Source of the DNA: CAZLDI01 sp964558415
GTDB taxonomy: Bacteria; Chloroflexota; Dehalococcoidia; SM23-28-2; RBG-16-64-32
DNA: 64,000 bases
Reading direction: 5' to 3'
NCBI GenBank assembly: GCA_964558415.1
Contig: CAZLDI010000013.1
Location: forward strand, 1 to 64,000
Below, piece by piece: positions 57,316 to 64,000 of the stretch. Numbering within the stretch: position 1 is the stretch's first letter; each line of letters begins with the position of its first letter. The translations under genes were made by a program, and so were the position numbers. A model generated the notes under the pieces. That model saw only the letters and a list, made by a program, of their open reading frames with translations, ran no database searches and had not been told where the DNA came from.

Positions 57316-59145
57316 CTAAACCAGCCCCTCTGTAACCGCCCGCACGCCGGCCTCAGTTCTGGACCCCGCGCCCATCCGCTTGAGGATGCTGCCTACGTGT
57401 TTGTTCACCGTGAGCGGACTGATCCCCAGGGTGGCGCCTATCTCCTTGTCTCCCTTGCCCTGCGCCACCAGCTGAAGTACCGTCAGTTCCCGGAACGTCA
57501 TCGCGTAGGGATCGCCGCGCTTCAACCGCCGCTCCGCCCTTCGCTCAATCTGCTCTCTCGTTTTCTGGAGGGCGGCGTCCACCAGGCGCCGCTCGGTTAT
57601 GTCCTCGCAGACTATCAGTACTATCGTCTTCCCCTCCGCGTCGTGGCTGGTACGCGCGGTCTCTTTGACCCAGAGCACGCTCCCGTTCTTGCGCACCTTC
57701 CGTAGTTCCCAGTGCGCCACCTGGCCTGGTGTGGCCAGGCAGAGCTGCAGCTGCTCAAGCACGCTTTCCTGGTCCTCTTTATGGAACACTCCAAGCACGG
57801 ACTGCCCTACGAGTTCTTCCGGCGCGTACCCCAGCTGCTCAGCGCCGAAACGGTTCACTGATAGGACCTGCCCTTCCCGGTCCACGGTGAAATACATCGT
57901 GGGATTATCCTCGTAAAGCAGGCGATAGTTCTCCTCGGCCGTCCGCAGCCCCTCCTCAGCTTGCTTACGCTGGGTGACGTCAAAGGCCGTCGCGAGTATG
58001 AGGCGTTTACCGCCGAGGTCGATCGAGCCGACGTTCATGTCCAGCCACCGCACCTCGCCCCCCCTCGTCACGATCTTGACTTCCGCGCGCGGCGACAGCG
58101 ACTCTCCACGCGCGGCGGCTGCCATGTACTCTCTCGCCAGCCCCTGAACGTCTGGATGCAGCACCTCCCAGAAATTCCGCGAAACCAGTTCGTCCTGAGA
58201 GTATCCCGTCACCGCCTCCGCGGCGGCGTTGGCGTAAACAACGAACGCCCCTTCAAAGATGAACGTAGCAGCGGTCGTCGTCCCGGCCAGCGCGCGGAAC
58301 CTCTCTTCGCTCGCGCTCAACGCCGCCTCTGCTTCCTTGTGGTCGGTAATATCGTGGTGGTTCGCGACGATCGCCGCTATCGAAGGGTCATGCAGCAGGT
58401 TCGTCGCGACAGCGTCTATCCAGCGCCAGGAGCCATCCTTGTGGCGCACACGGCACTCGGCTCTGGCCGTCCCCCCCGGTTGCGAAAGGAGCTCCGGCAA
58501 TGACGCCAGAAGCCGCTGCTGGTCGTCCGGGTGGACGAACTCCAGGCCGACGTTGCCGACGATGTCCTCGGCGCAGTAGCCAAGCTGCCGCTCCACCGCA
58601 GGGCTCGCGTAGAGGATCACACCGTCGGCGCTCTGCATAGAGATCATGTCATGACTGTACTCGATCAACGTCTGAAATCGCCGTTCACCTTCGCTCAGCG
58701 ACTCTTCAGCCCGCTTTCTGTCCGTGACGTCTAGGCTAACGCTTGCGAAATGGCCGATAGTCCCGTCTTCGTCCTTGATCGGCGTTATCGATGACAGGAT
58801 CCAGTAGTCCTCACCGTTCTTCTTATGCGCGTTGAACTCGCCTCTCCATTGCCGGCCGGCGCTGACCGTCCGCCAGATGTCTAACTGCACGTCATCGCCC
58901 AGCTGGCCGAGCTCGTGGATGCGTCTGCCTATTAAGTCGGCCTCGCTGAAACCCGTAATCGCGCAGAATTCCGCGTTCGCGTACTCGATCACGCCGCTGG
59001 CGTCGGCGATCAGCATCATACTCAGGCTCTGCTCCACGGCCTGGTAGATACGGCCTAACTCAGCGGCCGTTCGGCCGCGCTCAGCGCGGTGCCCGTCAGC
59101 TCGGGACGCCTGCTTCGTCCCGGCGATCCGTTTCTCTCTAACCAA
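57316..59145 (-). CDS. Multi-PAS sensor with LuxR-type HTH output
   Basis: A 609-residue one-component regulator with four PAS domains (starting near residues 30, 155, 285 and 405; each ends in a DVTDRKRAEE- or DITDHKEAEA-type linker) and a C-terminal LuxR HTH (MTFRELTVLQLVAQGKGDKE, then ISPLTVNKHVGSIL). No kinase is attached, so a PAS ligand (heme, flavin or a small molecule) would act directly on DNA binding. The start is TTG 59145 with AAGGAG 8 bases upstream, after a 120-base leader. Confidence 0.9.
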   Translation of the reverse strand: MVREKRIAGTKQASRADGHRAERGRTAAELGRIYQAVEQSLSMMLIADASGVIEYANAEFCAITGFSEADLIGRRIHELGQLGDDVQLDIWRTVSAGRQWRGEFNAHKKNGEDYWILSSITPIKDEDGTIGHFASVSLDVTDRKRAEESLSEGERRFQTLIEYSHDMISMQSADGVILYASPAVERQLGYCAEDIVGNVGLEFVHPDDQQRLLASLPELLSQPGGTARAECRVRHKDGSWRWIDAVATNLLHDPSIAAIVANHHDITDHKEAEAALSASEERFRALAGTTTAATFIFEGAFVVYANAAAEAVTGYSQDELVSRNFWEVLHPDVQGLAREYMAAAARGESLSPRAEVKIVTRGGEVRWLDMNVGSIDLGGKRLILATAFDVTQRKQAEEGLRTAEENYRLLYEDNPTMYFTVDREGQVLSVNRFGAEQLGYAPEELVGQSVLGVFHKEDQESVLEQLQLCLATPGQVAHWELRKVRKNGSVLWVKETARTSHDAEGKTIVLIVCEDITERRLVDAALQKTREQIERRAERRLKRGDPYAMTFRELTVLQLVAQGKGDKEIGATLGISPLTVNKHVGSILKRMGAGSRTEAGVRAVTEGLV

Positions 59146-59270
59146 CTGGCTCTCCTTCTCAGCACATCAGCTCGGGCTGAGAGAGGCCCCGACTCCGCGC
59201 CGCCGTGGGCTCCGCCCTCGCTCAACGACGAGAGCGGCGGGTTGGTGCGGTATCTCCCCCTCGACGGCGA

Positions 59271-59299
59271 ATTATAGCGCAGATGCCGCGAAAATCCAA
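59271..59299 (-). promoter_or_regulatory. Promoter of the PAS-LuxR gene
   Basis: Minus-strand TTGGAT (59299-59294) and TATAAT (59276-59271) are 17 bases apart, a near-consensus sigma70 promoter. Transcription would start about 59264 and leave a leader of about 120 bases containing a CTCAGC/GCTGAG stem next to the Shine-Dalgarno. Confidence 0.8.
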
Positions 59300-59313
59300 T
59301 TCTCGCGGCATCT
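59281..59313. repeat. 11-bp inverted repeat overlapping the PAS-LuxR promoter
   Basis: AGATGCCGCGA (59281-59291) pairs with 59303-59313. It lies between the two minus-strand genes, so it may end the upstream transcript, or it may be an operator because the -35 box is inside its loop. Confidence 0.65.
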
Positions 59314-59342
59314 GGCATCGCCGATTAGCTATGGAATGCGCG

Positions 59343-62300
59343 TTATGGCGCGAACGGACAGTCCGGACCCAGGAACGCCCGGACGCCGCCCAGCATCGGC
59401 GGAGACCCCGTCGTCCCCGCGATCAGGTCGGCCAGGTCGATCACGTTTATCGAAACCGGGAGGGGTCCCCCCGTACCGGGCCTCAGGTCCCACCTCACGT
59501 CGCCCGGGTTGGTCCCCACGTTCGTCCCCAGGTAATGGATCGGCGCGACGAAGCTGGCCAGGTCGCTAACGTTGATCTTGTTGTTGCTGAACGACAATGG
59601 TATGTGGCCTGACAGGTCAGACGGCCACCTCAGGCTCGGCTTGTGGCTCGCATTTGGATGGGTCAGGTCGTACTCCTGGCACACCTTCTGGTCGCCGTTC
59701 GTTTGCGGAACGTAAGAGTACACGTGGTTCTCCTTCGTTCCCGTGTACCCGTCCCGGTCGCAGTCGAAACCGATCGCCCCTGCCGGCAGCGCCTCGTCTA
59801 TCGCGACGTCGCCGTCGTCACTGACCCCCGCGAAAATCCCGTCCACCCGCTCCGGGATGCTCGTCCCCACCGTCGGGCTCGACCCGCAGGCAACCTCCAC
59901 GTCGTCCGGAATGCCGTCGCCGTCCGTATCGACGACGACGCTGAGAGGCGTCGTGGCGCTGTTGTTCCCGGCTATCGGGTCCTGGATGTGCAGGCCCGTC
60001 ACGCTCAACGTGTTCTGGAAGTTGATCGTGTATGAGCCGGGCACACAATTGATGACCCAGACCTCGTCCACCTGCGTCGCCACACTCACCGCCAGGTTGT
60101 GTGCGGAGAGTACTGGCGGCGTCACTGTGCAGCCGGCCGGAGGCGTGACCGACTTCGTCAGGTTGAACGTCGCCGGTCCGAACGGCCCATTGTTGTGCAG
60201 CATCTTCCGCACTGTGATGTTGATGTTAGTGTTCGCCGCGATCACAGTCGGCGGACTTAGCAGCACAGAGCTGCTGATCTTCCCGTCCGCCTGGGCCAGC
60301 ACCGGCACGATTGCGTTCGCTGACGCGCCTGAGTTGTTCCCGGCCACCGGGTCGGAGACGTGGAACTGGTCCAGCGTTACCGTGCCACTGGAAGAGAAGG
60401 TATGCGAGGACTGCAGCGTGCACGTAACGGACCACGTGATGACCACGGGCGTCACCGCGGAGAAGGGCACGCTGGTGTCCTGTACGGTCTGGGGGTTCGC
60501 CTCCGCCGGCGTGCAGTCCGCCGGCAGGCTCAACGTCGCCGTAACATCCGCGTTCGCCGGTCCGAACGGCCCGTTGTTGTGGACGTTCACCGTCGCTGCT
60601 ACGTTAAACGGGACCCCCACGTTCGCCGAAACCGGTACTCCGGTAGTTACGCTTGTCACCTTCAGGTCCGCGACATCGAAGACCGGCACCGTACTCTGTA
60701 CGCTCGTCGTCGAGTTGTTACCTCCGTCCGGATCGTTCACGTGAAGCGGTCCCGTCAGCGTCACCATCGCCGTAAAGTCGTGGTTCGATCGGTCCGTGCA
60801 TGTGACCGGGAACGTCTGCGTCGGCAGCGCCGTGGCTACGGATACGGCTAGCGTCACGCCCACCACCAGCGGGTTCGTCGGCGTTGTGCAGTCCGCTGGC
60901 AGGTTCAGCATGACGCTCGCGCTCGCCGGCGCCGAATCCGGGCCGTTATTGTGCAGCGTCCCATCCACCGTCACGTTGAACGCCGTGTTCGTCGTCGCCG
61001 ATATTGGGACGCCAACCGTGGCGCTCACCGCCTTGAGGTCGGACGTCCGGATAATCGCTGTTGTGCTCGCCGCTGACGTCGCGCTGTTGTTCGCCGGTAT
61101 CGGGTCGCCCGCCAGCGGGTCGTCGATCACGATCGTGGCCGTCGCCGTGATGTTGTGCGTCGAGTGATCGATGCAGGCCACGAAGAACGTGATCTGTGGC
61201 AGCATCGCGGCCACCGACGGGCCCAGGCTGGCGTTCTGCATGACCAGCGTGCTGATCGGCGTGAAGCAGTCCGCCGGCAGGTTCAGCGTAAGAGTCACAT
61301 CCGTGTTCACCGGGAAAAACGGCCCGTTGTTGTGGACCAGCGTGCTGACCGTCACCGGGAAGTTCGTGCTGATCGGCGCGGAAGGCGGGCTGCTCACCGT
61401 GACGCTCGTCACCTTAACGTCCGCCTGGCTCAGCGACGTATCCGTGCTCGCGCCGCCGCTCTCGCTATTGTTGCCGCCGTTCCCGTCCGTGGCGTGCAAC
61501 TGGTTGATGCTGACCGTGCCGGTTCCCGTGAAGTTCTTGAGCCCCGGGCTGCTGCAGGTGACTATCCAGGTCGCTTGCACCGGCGTCGGCACACTTGTAG
61601 CGAGCGACGTGCCTGCTACCACCTGAGGGTTATCCGGGCTCCTGCCGCAACTTCCCGGCACCGTCAGGTCAAGCGTCGTGTCCGCGTTCACGGGTGAGAG
61701 CGTTCCGTTGTTATGCAGGTTGGCGGTCACCGTGACGTTGAAGGGGGCGCCCGTCGCCGCGCTGCCCGGCGCCGCCACCGTAACGCTGCTCACCTTCGGG
61801 TCAGCGGTGCCGGTGATCGCGACCGTGTCGTCGTCGGTCAGAGGCCCGTTGTTCCCGGCGTAGGACTCGTCGGCCAGCCCCGTGATCGTCACTGATCCGG
61901 ACGCCGATAGGAGGTGCGACGACGTCTGGCTGCAGTTCACTGTCCACTGCCGTGTGGAGATGCGGCTCTCCGTTGAAGGCACGTTCGCGAAGCCTTCGCT
62001 TTGGCCACCCGGCGGCGTCAGCGTGCAGTCCGGAGGGGCCGCCAGCGTCAGGTCTATCTGGATATCCGCAGGGTTGGGGCCGTTGTTGGTCGCCGTGCCC
62101 ACGACTTCGGCCGTAAAGTCCGTGCCGGCAGGATACGACGGTCCGCCGATGGAAGTGAGCGTCAGAGCCACCATCTCCACATCCGCCGGGGGCAGCGGAC
62201 AGCCCTCATTCACGGCGATCGACGCGTTGTTGATTGCATCCGGGTATTGCGCAGCGCTCACCTGATCCAGGTGCACGGCGTCGGCGACCGGCAGCGTCAA

Positions 62301-62882
62301 TGCGTACTGCCCCTGCGCGGCGCCAGAGTCCGTCGAGATCGTCAGACGGTCCAGGACGCCGGAGCCCATTTCCGGCGTGCTAGCGCTGCTATCAAGCAGG
62401 GCCGAGTTGAAGTTGTTGTTGTTGTTACTGTCCGGCAGCGGGTCGCTGGCGTTGAAGAGCGAGCTTCCGGCGTTAAAGCTCAGGAGGAACAACGAGGCCT
62501 GCGACTGCATAGAGAGGTTAGCCTCGTCGTAGTTCAAATTGTAGGAGAACGCGGTCATCGGATTGGATAAGGGGATCACGCTCGCCGTGACATCTATCGT
62601 CAGCGTGTCGGCCGTCGTGTCCTCGTCCGCGTCCAGCATGTCGTTCTCGTTGATCCGGGCGCAGTCCTGGCGCGTTCCGACGATGATCGATGTGTTCATG
62701 GGCGTGGCGCTCGGATCCATGTCGATAGACATCGCGTCCATCCCCCCGGCGTGGCTGGCCAGCGCGCTTTCCCTCCCGTCCAGCGGCCCGCCGGCCCAGA
62801 GGGCGGCGAGCGCCACCAGCGCGATGAGCGTAACAAGCGTCAGCGAATGGCTGGACAAACGGCGAACAGGAATCGACGGCAT
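59343..62882 (-). CDS. Secreted repeat protein with cohesin-like, DUF11/CARDB-like and dockerin-like parts
   Basis: A 1179-residue exported protein. The signal peptide (SLTLVTLIALVALAALWAGG) is followed by a cohesin-like segment (residues about 45-210), six beta repeats of about 125-140 residues each with a HNNGP-type motif (NNGPNPAD, HNNGTLSP, HNNGPFFP, HNNGPDSA, HNNGPFGP twice), then calcium-binding DTDGDGIPDDVE and a dockerin-like pair (INVSDLASF and INVIDLADL). The start is ATG 62882 with GGGGG upstream, behind a good promoter. It is probably a surface or matrix protein. Confidence 0.8.
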   Translation of the reverse strand: MPSIPVRRLSSHSLTLVTLIALVALAALWAGGPLDGRESALASHAGGMDAMSIDMDPSATPMNTSIIVGTRQDCARINENDMLDADEDTTADTLTIDVTASVIPLSNPMTAFSYNLNYDEANLSMQSQASLFLLSFNAGSSLFNASDPLPDSNNNNNFNSALLDSSASTPEMGSGVLDRLTISTDSGAAQGQYALTLPVADAVHLDQVSAAQYPDAINNASIAVNEGCPLPPADVEMVALTLTSIGGPSYPAGTDFTAEVVGTATNNGPNPADIQIDLTLAAPPDCTLTPPGGQSEGFANVPSTESRISTRQWTVNCSQTSSHLLSASGSVTITGLADESYAGNNGPLTDDDTVAITGTADPKVSSVTVAAPGSAATGAPFNVTVTANLHNNGTLSPVNADTTLDLTVPGSCGRSPDNPQVVAGTSLATSVPTPVQATWIVTCSSPGLKNFTGTGTVSINQLHATDGNGGNNSESGGASTDTSLSQADVKVTSVTVSSPPSAPISTNFPVTVSTLVHNNGPFFPVNTDVTLTLNLPADCFTPISTLVMQNASLGPSVAAMLPQITFFVACIDHSTHNITATATIVIDDPLAGDPIPANNSATSAASTTAIIRTSDLKAVSATVGVPISATTNTAFNVTVDGTLHNNGPDSAPASASVMLNLPADCTTPTNPLVVGVTLAVSVATALPTQTFPVTCTDRSNHDFTAMVTLTGPLHVNDPDGGNNSTTSVQSTVPVFDVADLKVTSVTTGVPVSANVGVPFNVAATVNVHNNGPFGPANADVTATLSLPADCTPAEANPQTVQDTSVPFSAVTPVVITWSVTCTLQSSHTFSSSGTVTLDQFHVSDPVAGNNSGASANAIVPVLAQADGKISSSVLLSPPTVIAANTNINITVRKMLHNNGPFGPATFNLTKSVTPPAGCTVTPPVLSAHNLAVSVATQVDEVWVINCVPGSYTINFQNTLSVTGLHIQDPIAGNNSATTPLSVVVDTDGDGIPDDVEVACGSSPTVGTSIPERVDGIFAGVSDDGDVAIDEALPAGAIGFDCDRDGYTGTKENHVYSYVPQTNGDQKVCQEYDLTHPNASHKPSLRWPSDLSGHIPLSFSNNKINVSDLASFVAPIHYLGTNVGTNPGDVRWDLRPGTGGPLPVSINVIDLADLIAGTTGSPPMLGGVRAFLGPDCPFAP

Positions 62883-62931
62883 GAGATCACCCCCGCGGCT
62901 ATAGCGCACTCCCCCTCGAATACTTGCCCCA

Positions 62932-62959
62932 ATTATGACACCGTATATCGGGGTGTCAA
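62932..62959 (-). promoter_or_regulatory. Promoter with palindrome for the repeat protein
   Basis: Minus-strand TTGACA (62959-62954) and CATAAT (62937-62932) are 16 bases apart. TGACACC-N9-GGTGTCA (62936-62958) overlaps both boxes and may be an operator. Confidence 0.78.
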
Positions 62960-63059
62960 TAGCCGCGTTACGCCGAATTTATGCTCGGAGCTGGCATCGC
63001 TTGCCCGGCGCGAATTTGTTCGCCGTCGCCATCGCGCACGGCGCCTACTCCCTACACGC

Positions 63060-63698
63060 CTATCGTTTGCTCGAGCGGCGCGAGATGATCACGCGTGCGA
63101 TCTGTCCGCGCGCGCTCCACGCTCCCAATGTCGCGAGCAGCCCGATACCTGCAACCACACCAGCGACCAAAGTCTGGTCTGCGGACGAGCCATTCCACGT
63201 GGCAGCGTCATCGGTTGGGCTGAGGGTATCCGCTATCAAGAGCCCCGCCTTCCCACCAACGGCCGGCGGCAAAGGCGGCGTGCTCCCCGGCGGGGGAGTC
63301 GGGCTGGGAGAGGGGGTCGGCGCAGCCTGCTGGACGATGATCCTTCCCCGCATCAGGCTGGGATGAAGCGCGCACCAGTACTCGAAGCCGCCGGTGCTGT
63401 TGAACTGGTGCGCAAACGTCGCCCCGCCACTGAGGAAACCCGAGTCGAATCCCCCGGCCGGAGGGCAAACCGTGAAGGTGTCGTTGCACTCCGTCACCGT
63501 GTGACTCCCCAGGACGATCTGCCAGGTGACCGTGTCCCCGGCGCTAATCGTCGTCTCGCAGACGGCGCCCTGAAGCGCCGGCGCGCAGAAGTACAGATTC
63601 GAGGCGTCGATCGTGGTATCCGCCGCCGACACGCCCGAGCCGGATAAGAGCGCACTCGCCAGAAGAGCCGCGCAAAGCACTGGTGTTATCTTTCGCAC
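63060..63698 (-). CDS. Cupredoxin-like surface protein 2
   Basis: A 212-residue exported protein with a signal peptide (VLCAALLASALLSGSGVSA) and a plastocyanin-like domain holding His (SHTVTECND), Cys and His (YWCALHPS) and Met (LMRG). A proline linker (TPSPSPTPPPGSTPP) leads to PAVGGKAGLL, a membrane helix and ARVIISRRSSKR. It resembles the protein at 50197. The start is GTG 63698 with AGGGG 6 bases upstream. Confidence 0.82.
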   Translation of the reverse strand: MRKITPVLCAALLASALLSGSGVSAADTTIDASNLYFCAPALQGAVCETTISAGDTVTWQIVLGSHTVTECNDTFTVCPPAGGFDSGFLSGGATFAHQFNSTGGFEYWCALHPSLMRGRIIVQQAAPTPSPSPTPPPGSTPPLPPAVGGKAGLLIADTLSPTDDAATWNGSSADQTLVAGVVAGIGLLATLGAWSARGQIARVIISRRSSKR

Positions 63699-63724
63699 AC
63701 CACGCCCCTATCTCATTGCAGCTG

Positions 63725-64000
63725 TTACCGACGGGAGGGGCGATTGACCCCGCTGACGATGCGTGCGATCGCTGCGAGGGCGCTCCACGCCCTCAACGTG
63801 CTGAGCAACGCGATACCTCCAACCACGCCTGCCACCAGCGTTCGGTCATCGGACCAGCCGTTCCGCGCCTCGCCGCTATCGGTTGCGATACCCGTGTCCG
63901 ACCTTAGAAGTCCCGCTTTCCCGCCGACCGCAGGCGGACCCGGCAGCGGGCAACCGTTGTTGCTCGCCAGCCCGACGTACGTCGGGCACGCGTCCTGCGC
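63725..64000 (-). CDS. C-terminal part of a third PAVGG-tail surface protein (cut by window end)
   Basis: The frame is open to the window edge and ends at TAA 63727-63725. Its 91 residues show PAVGGKAGLLRSDTG, a membrane helix (LVAGVVGGIALLSTLRAW) and a basic end (NRPSRR), closely matching the tail of the cupredoxin next to it. The upstream part is outside the window, so its domain is unknown; GLASNNGCPLPG does not settle it. Confidence 0.75.
   Translation of the reverse strand, partial: AQDACPTYVGLASNNGCPLPGPPAVGGKAGLLRSDTGIATDSGEARNGWSDDRTLVAGVVGGIALLSTLRAWSALAAIARIVSGVNRPSRR

Overview
The window is a high-GC bacterial chromosome segment, most likely from a Chloroflexota (Dehalococcoidia-like) organism. 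This rests on gene content and style: class III cyclases fused to AAA/TPR or hydrolase domains, LL-diaminopimelate aminotransferase, class III PHA synthase beside a WS/DGAT acyltransferase, core-MetE proteins, secreted proteins ending in a PxVGG-membrane-Arg tail, and frequent GTG/TTG starts. No rRNA or tRNA was seen, so the taxonomy is an inference. Both window ends cut genes.

Layout. 0-10 kb: signalling island with three class III cyclases, a Crp/Fnr regulator, an S9 peptidase and a metallo-hydrolase. 10-13.5 kb: housekeeping genes (deoxyinosine/uracil glycosylase, dapL, hflX) and a resistance-type nucleotidyltransferase. 13.5-19.5 kb: reductase, arsenic operon (arsR, small CC protein, arsM), OsmC, methyltransferase, DUF2277, GNAT. 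19.5-24 kb: acyl-CoA ligase, MsrAB, a 540-base stretch with two paralogous small-RNA candidates under 11-bp direct-repeat promoters, then queD. 24-26.7 kb: a complete IS1-like element (19-bp perfect inverted ends, 8-bp target duplication) carrying passenger genes including a toxin-antitoxin pair. 27-34.7 kb: storage-lipid locus (WS/DGAT, lipase, phasin, PadR, PhaE-like, PhaC, SDR, CrtC/AttH-like). 34.7-44.1 kb: giant secreted C25-like protease, two-component system, MMPL exporter. 44.1-47.7 kb: tmRNA, Tad protein, SmpB, S41 protease. 48-50 kb: two divergent core-MetE proteins. 50-57 kb: cupredoxin, MutL, diguanylate cyclase, MutS. 57-64 kb: PAS-LuxR regulator, a repeat-rich secreted protein, and two related surface proteins.

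How it fits together. The cyclases and Crp imply cAMP control, and a GTGA-N6-TCAC site lies between the giant protease and the two-component system. The PHA/wax genes form one storage locus. tmRNA and SmpB, and MutL and MutS, are functional pairs encoded close together. The most novel signal is the pair of tandem small RNAs at 23.1-23.44 kb: each is preceded by four TTAACC/CTCACC-type repeats at exact 11-bp spacing and a TAGCCT -10-like box, and folds into a hairpin exposing a C-rich loop, followed by a terminator. Related repeats precede the Tad gene and the diguanylate cyclase, suggesting a PhoB/OmpR-type regulon.

All calls come from reading the sequence; no database search or folding program was run.
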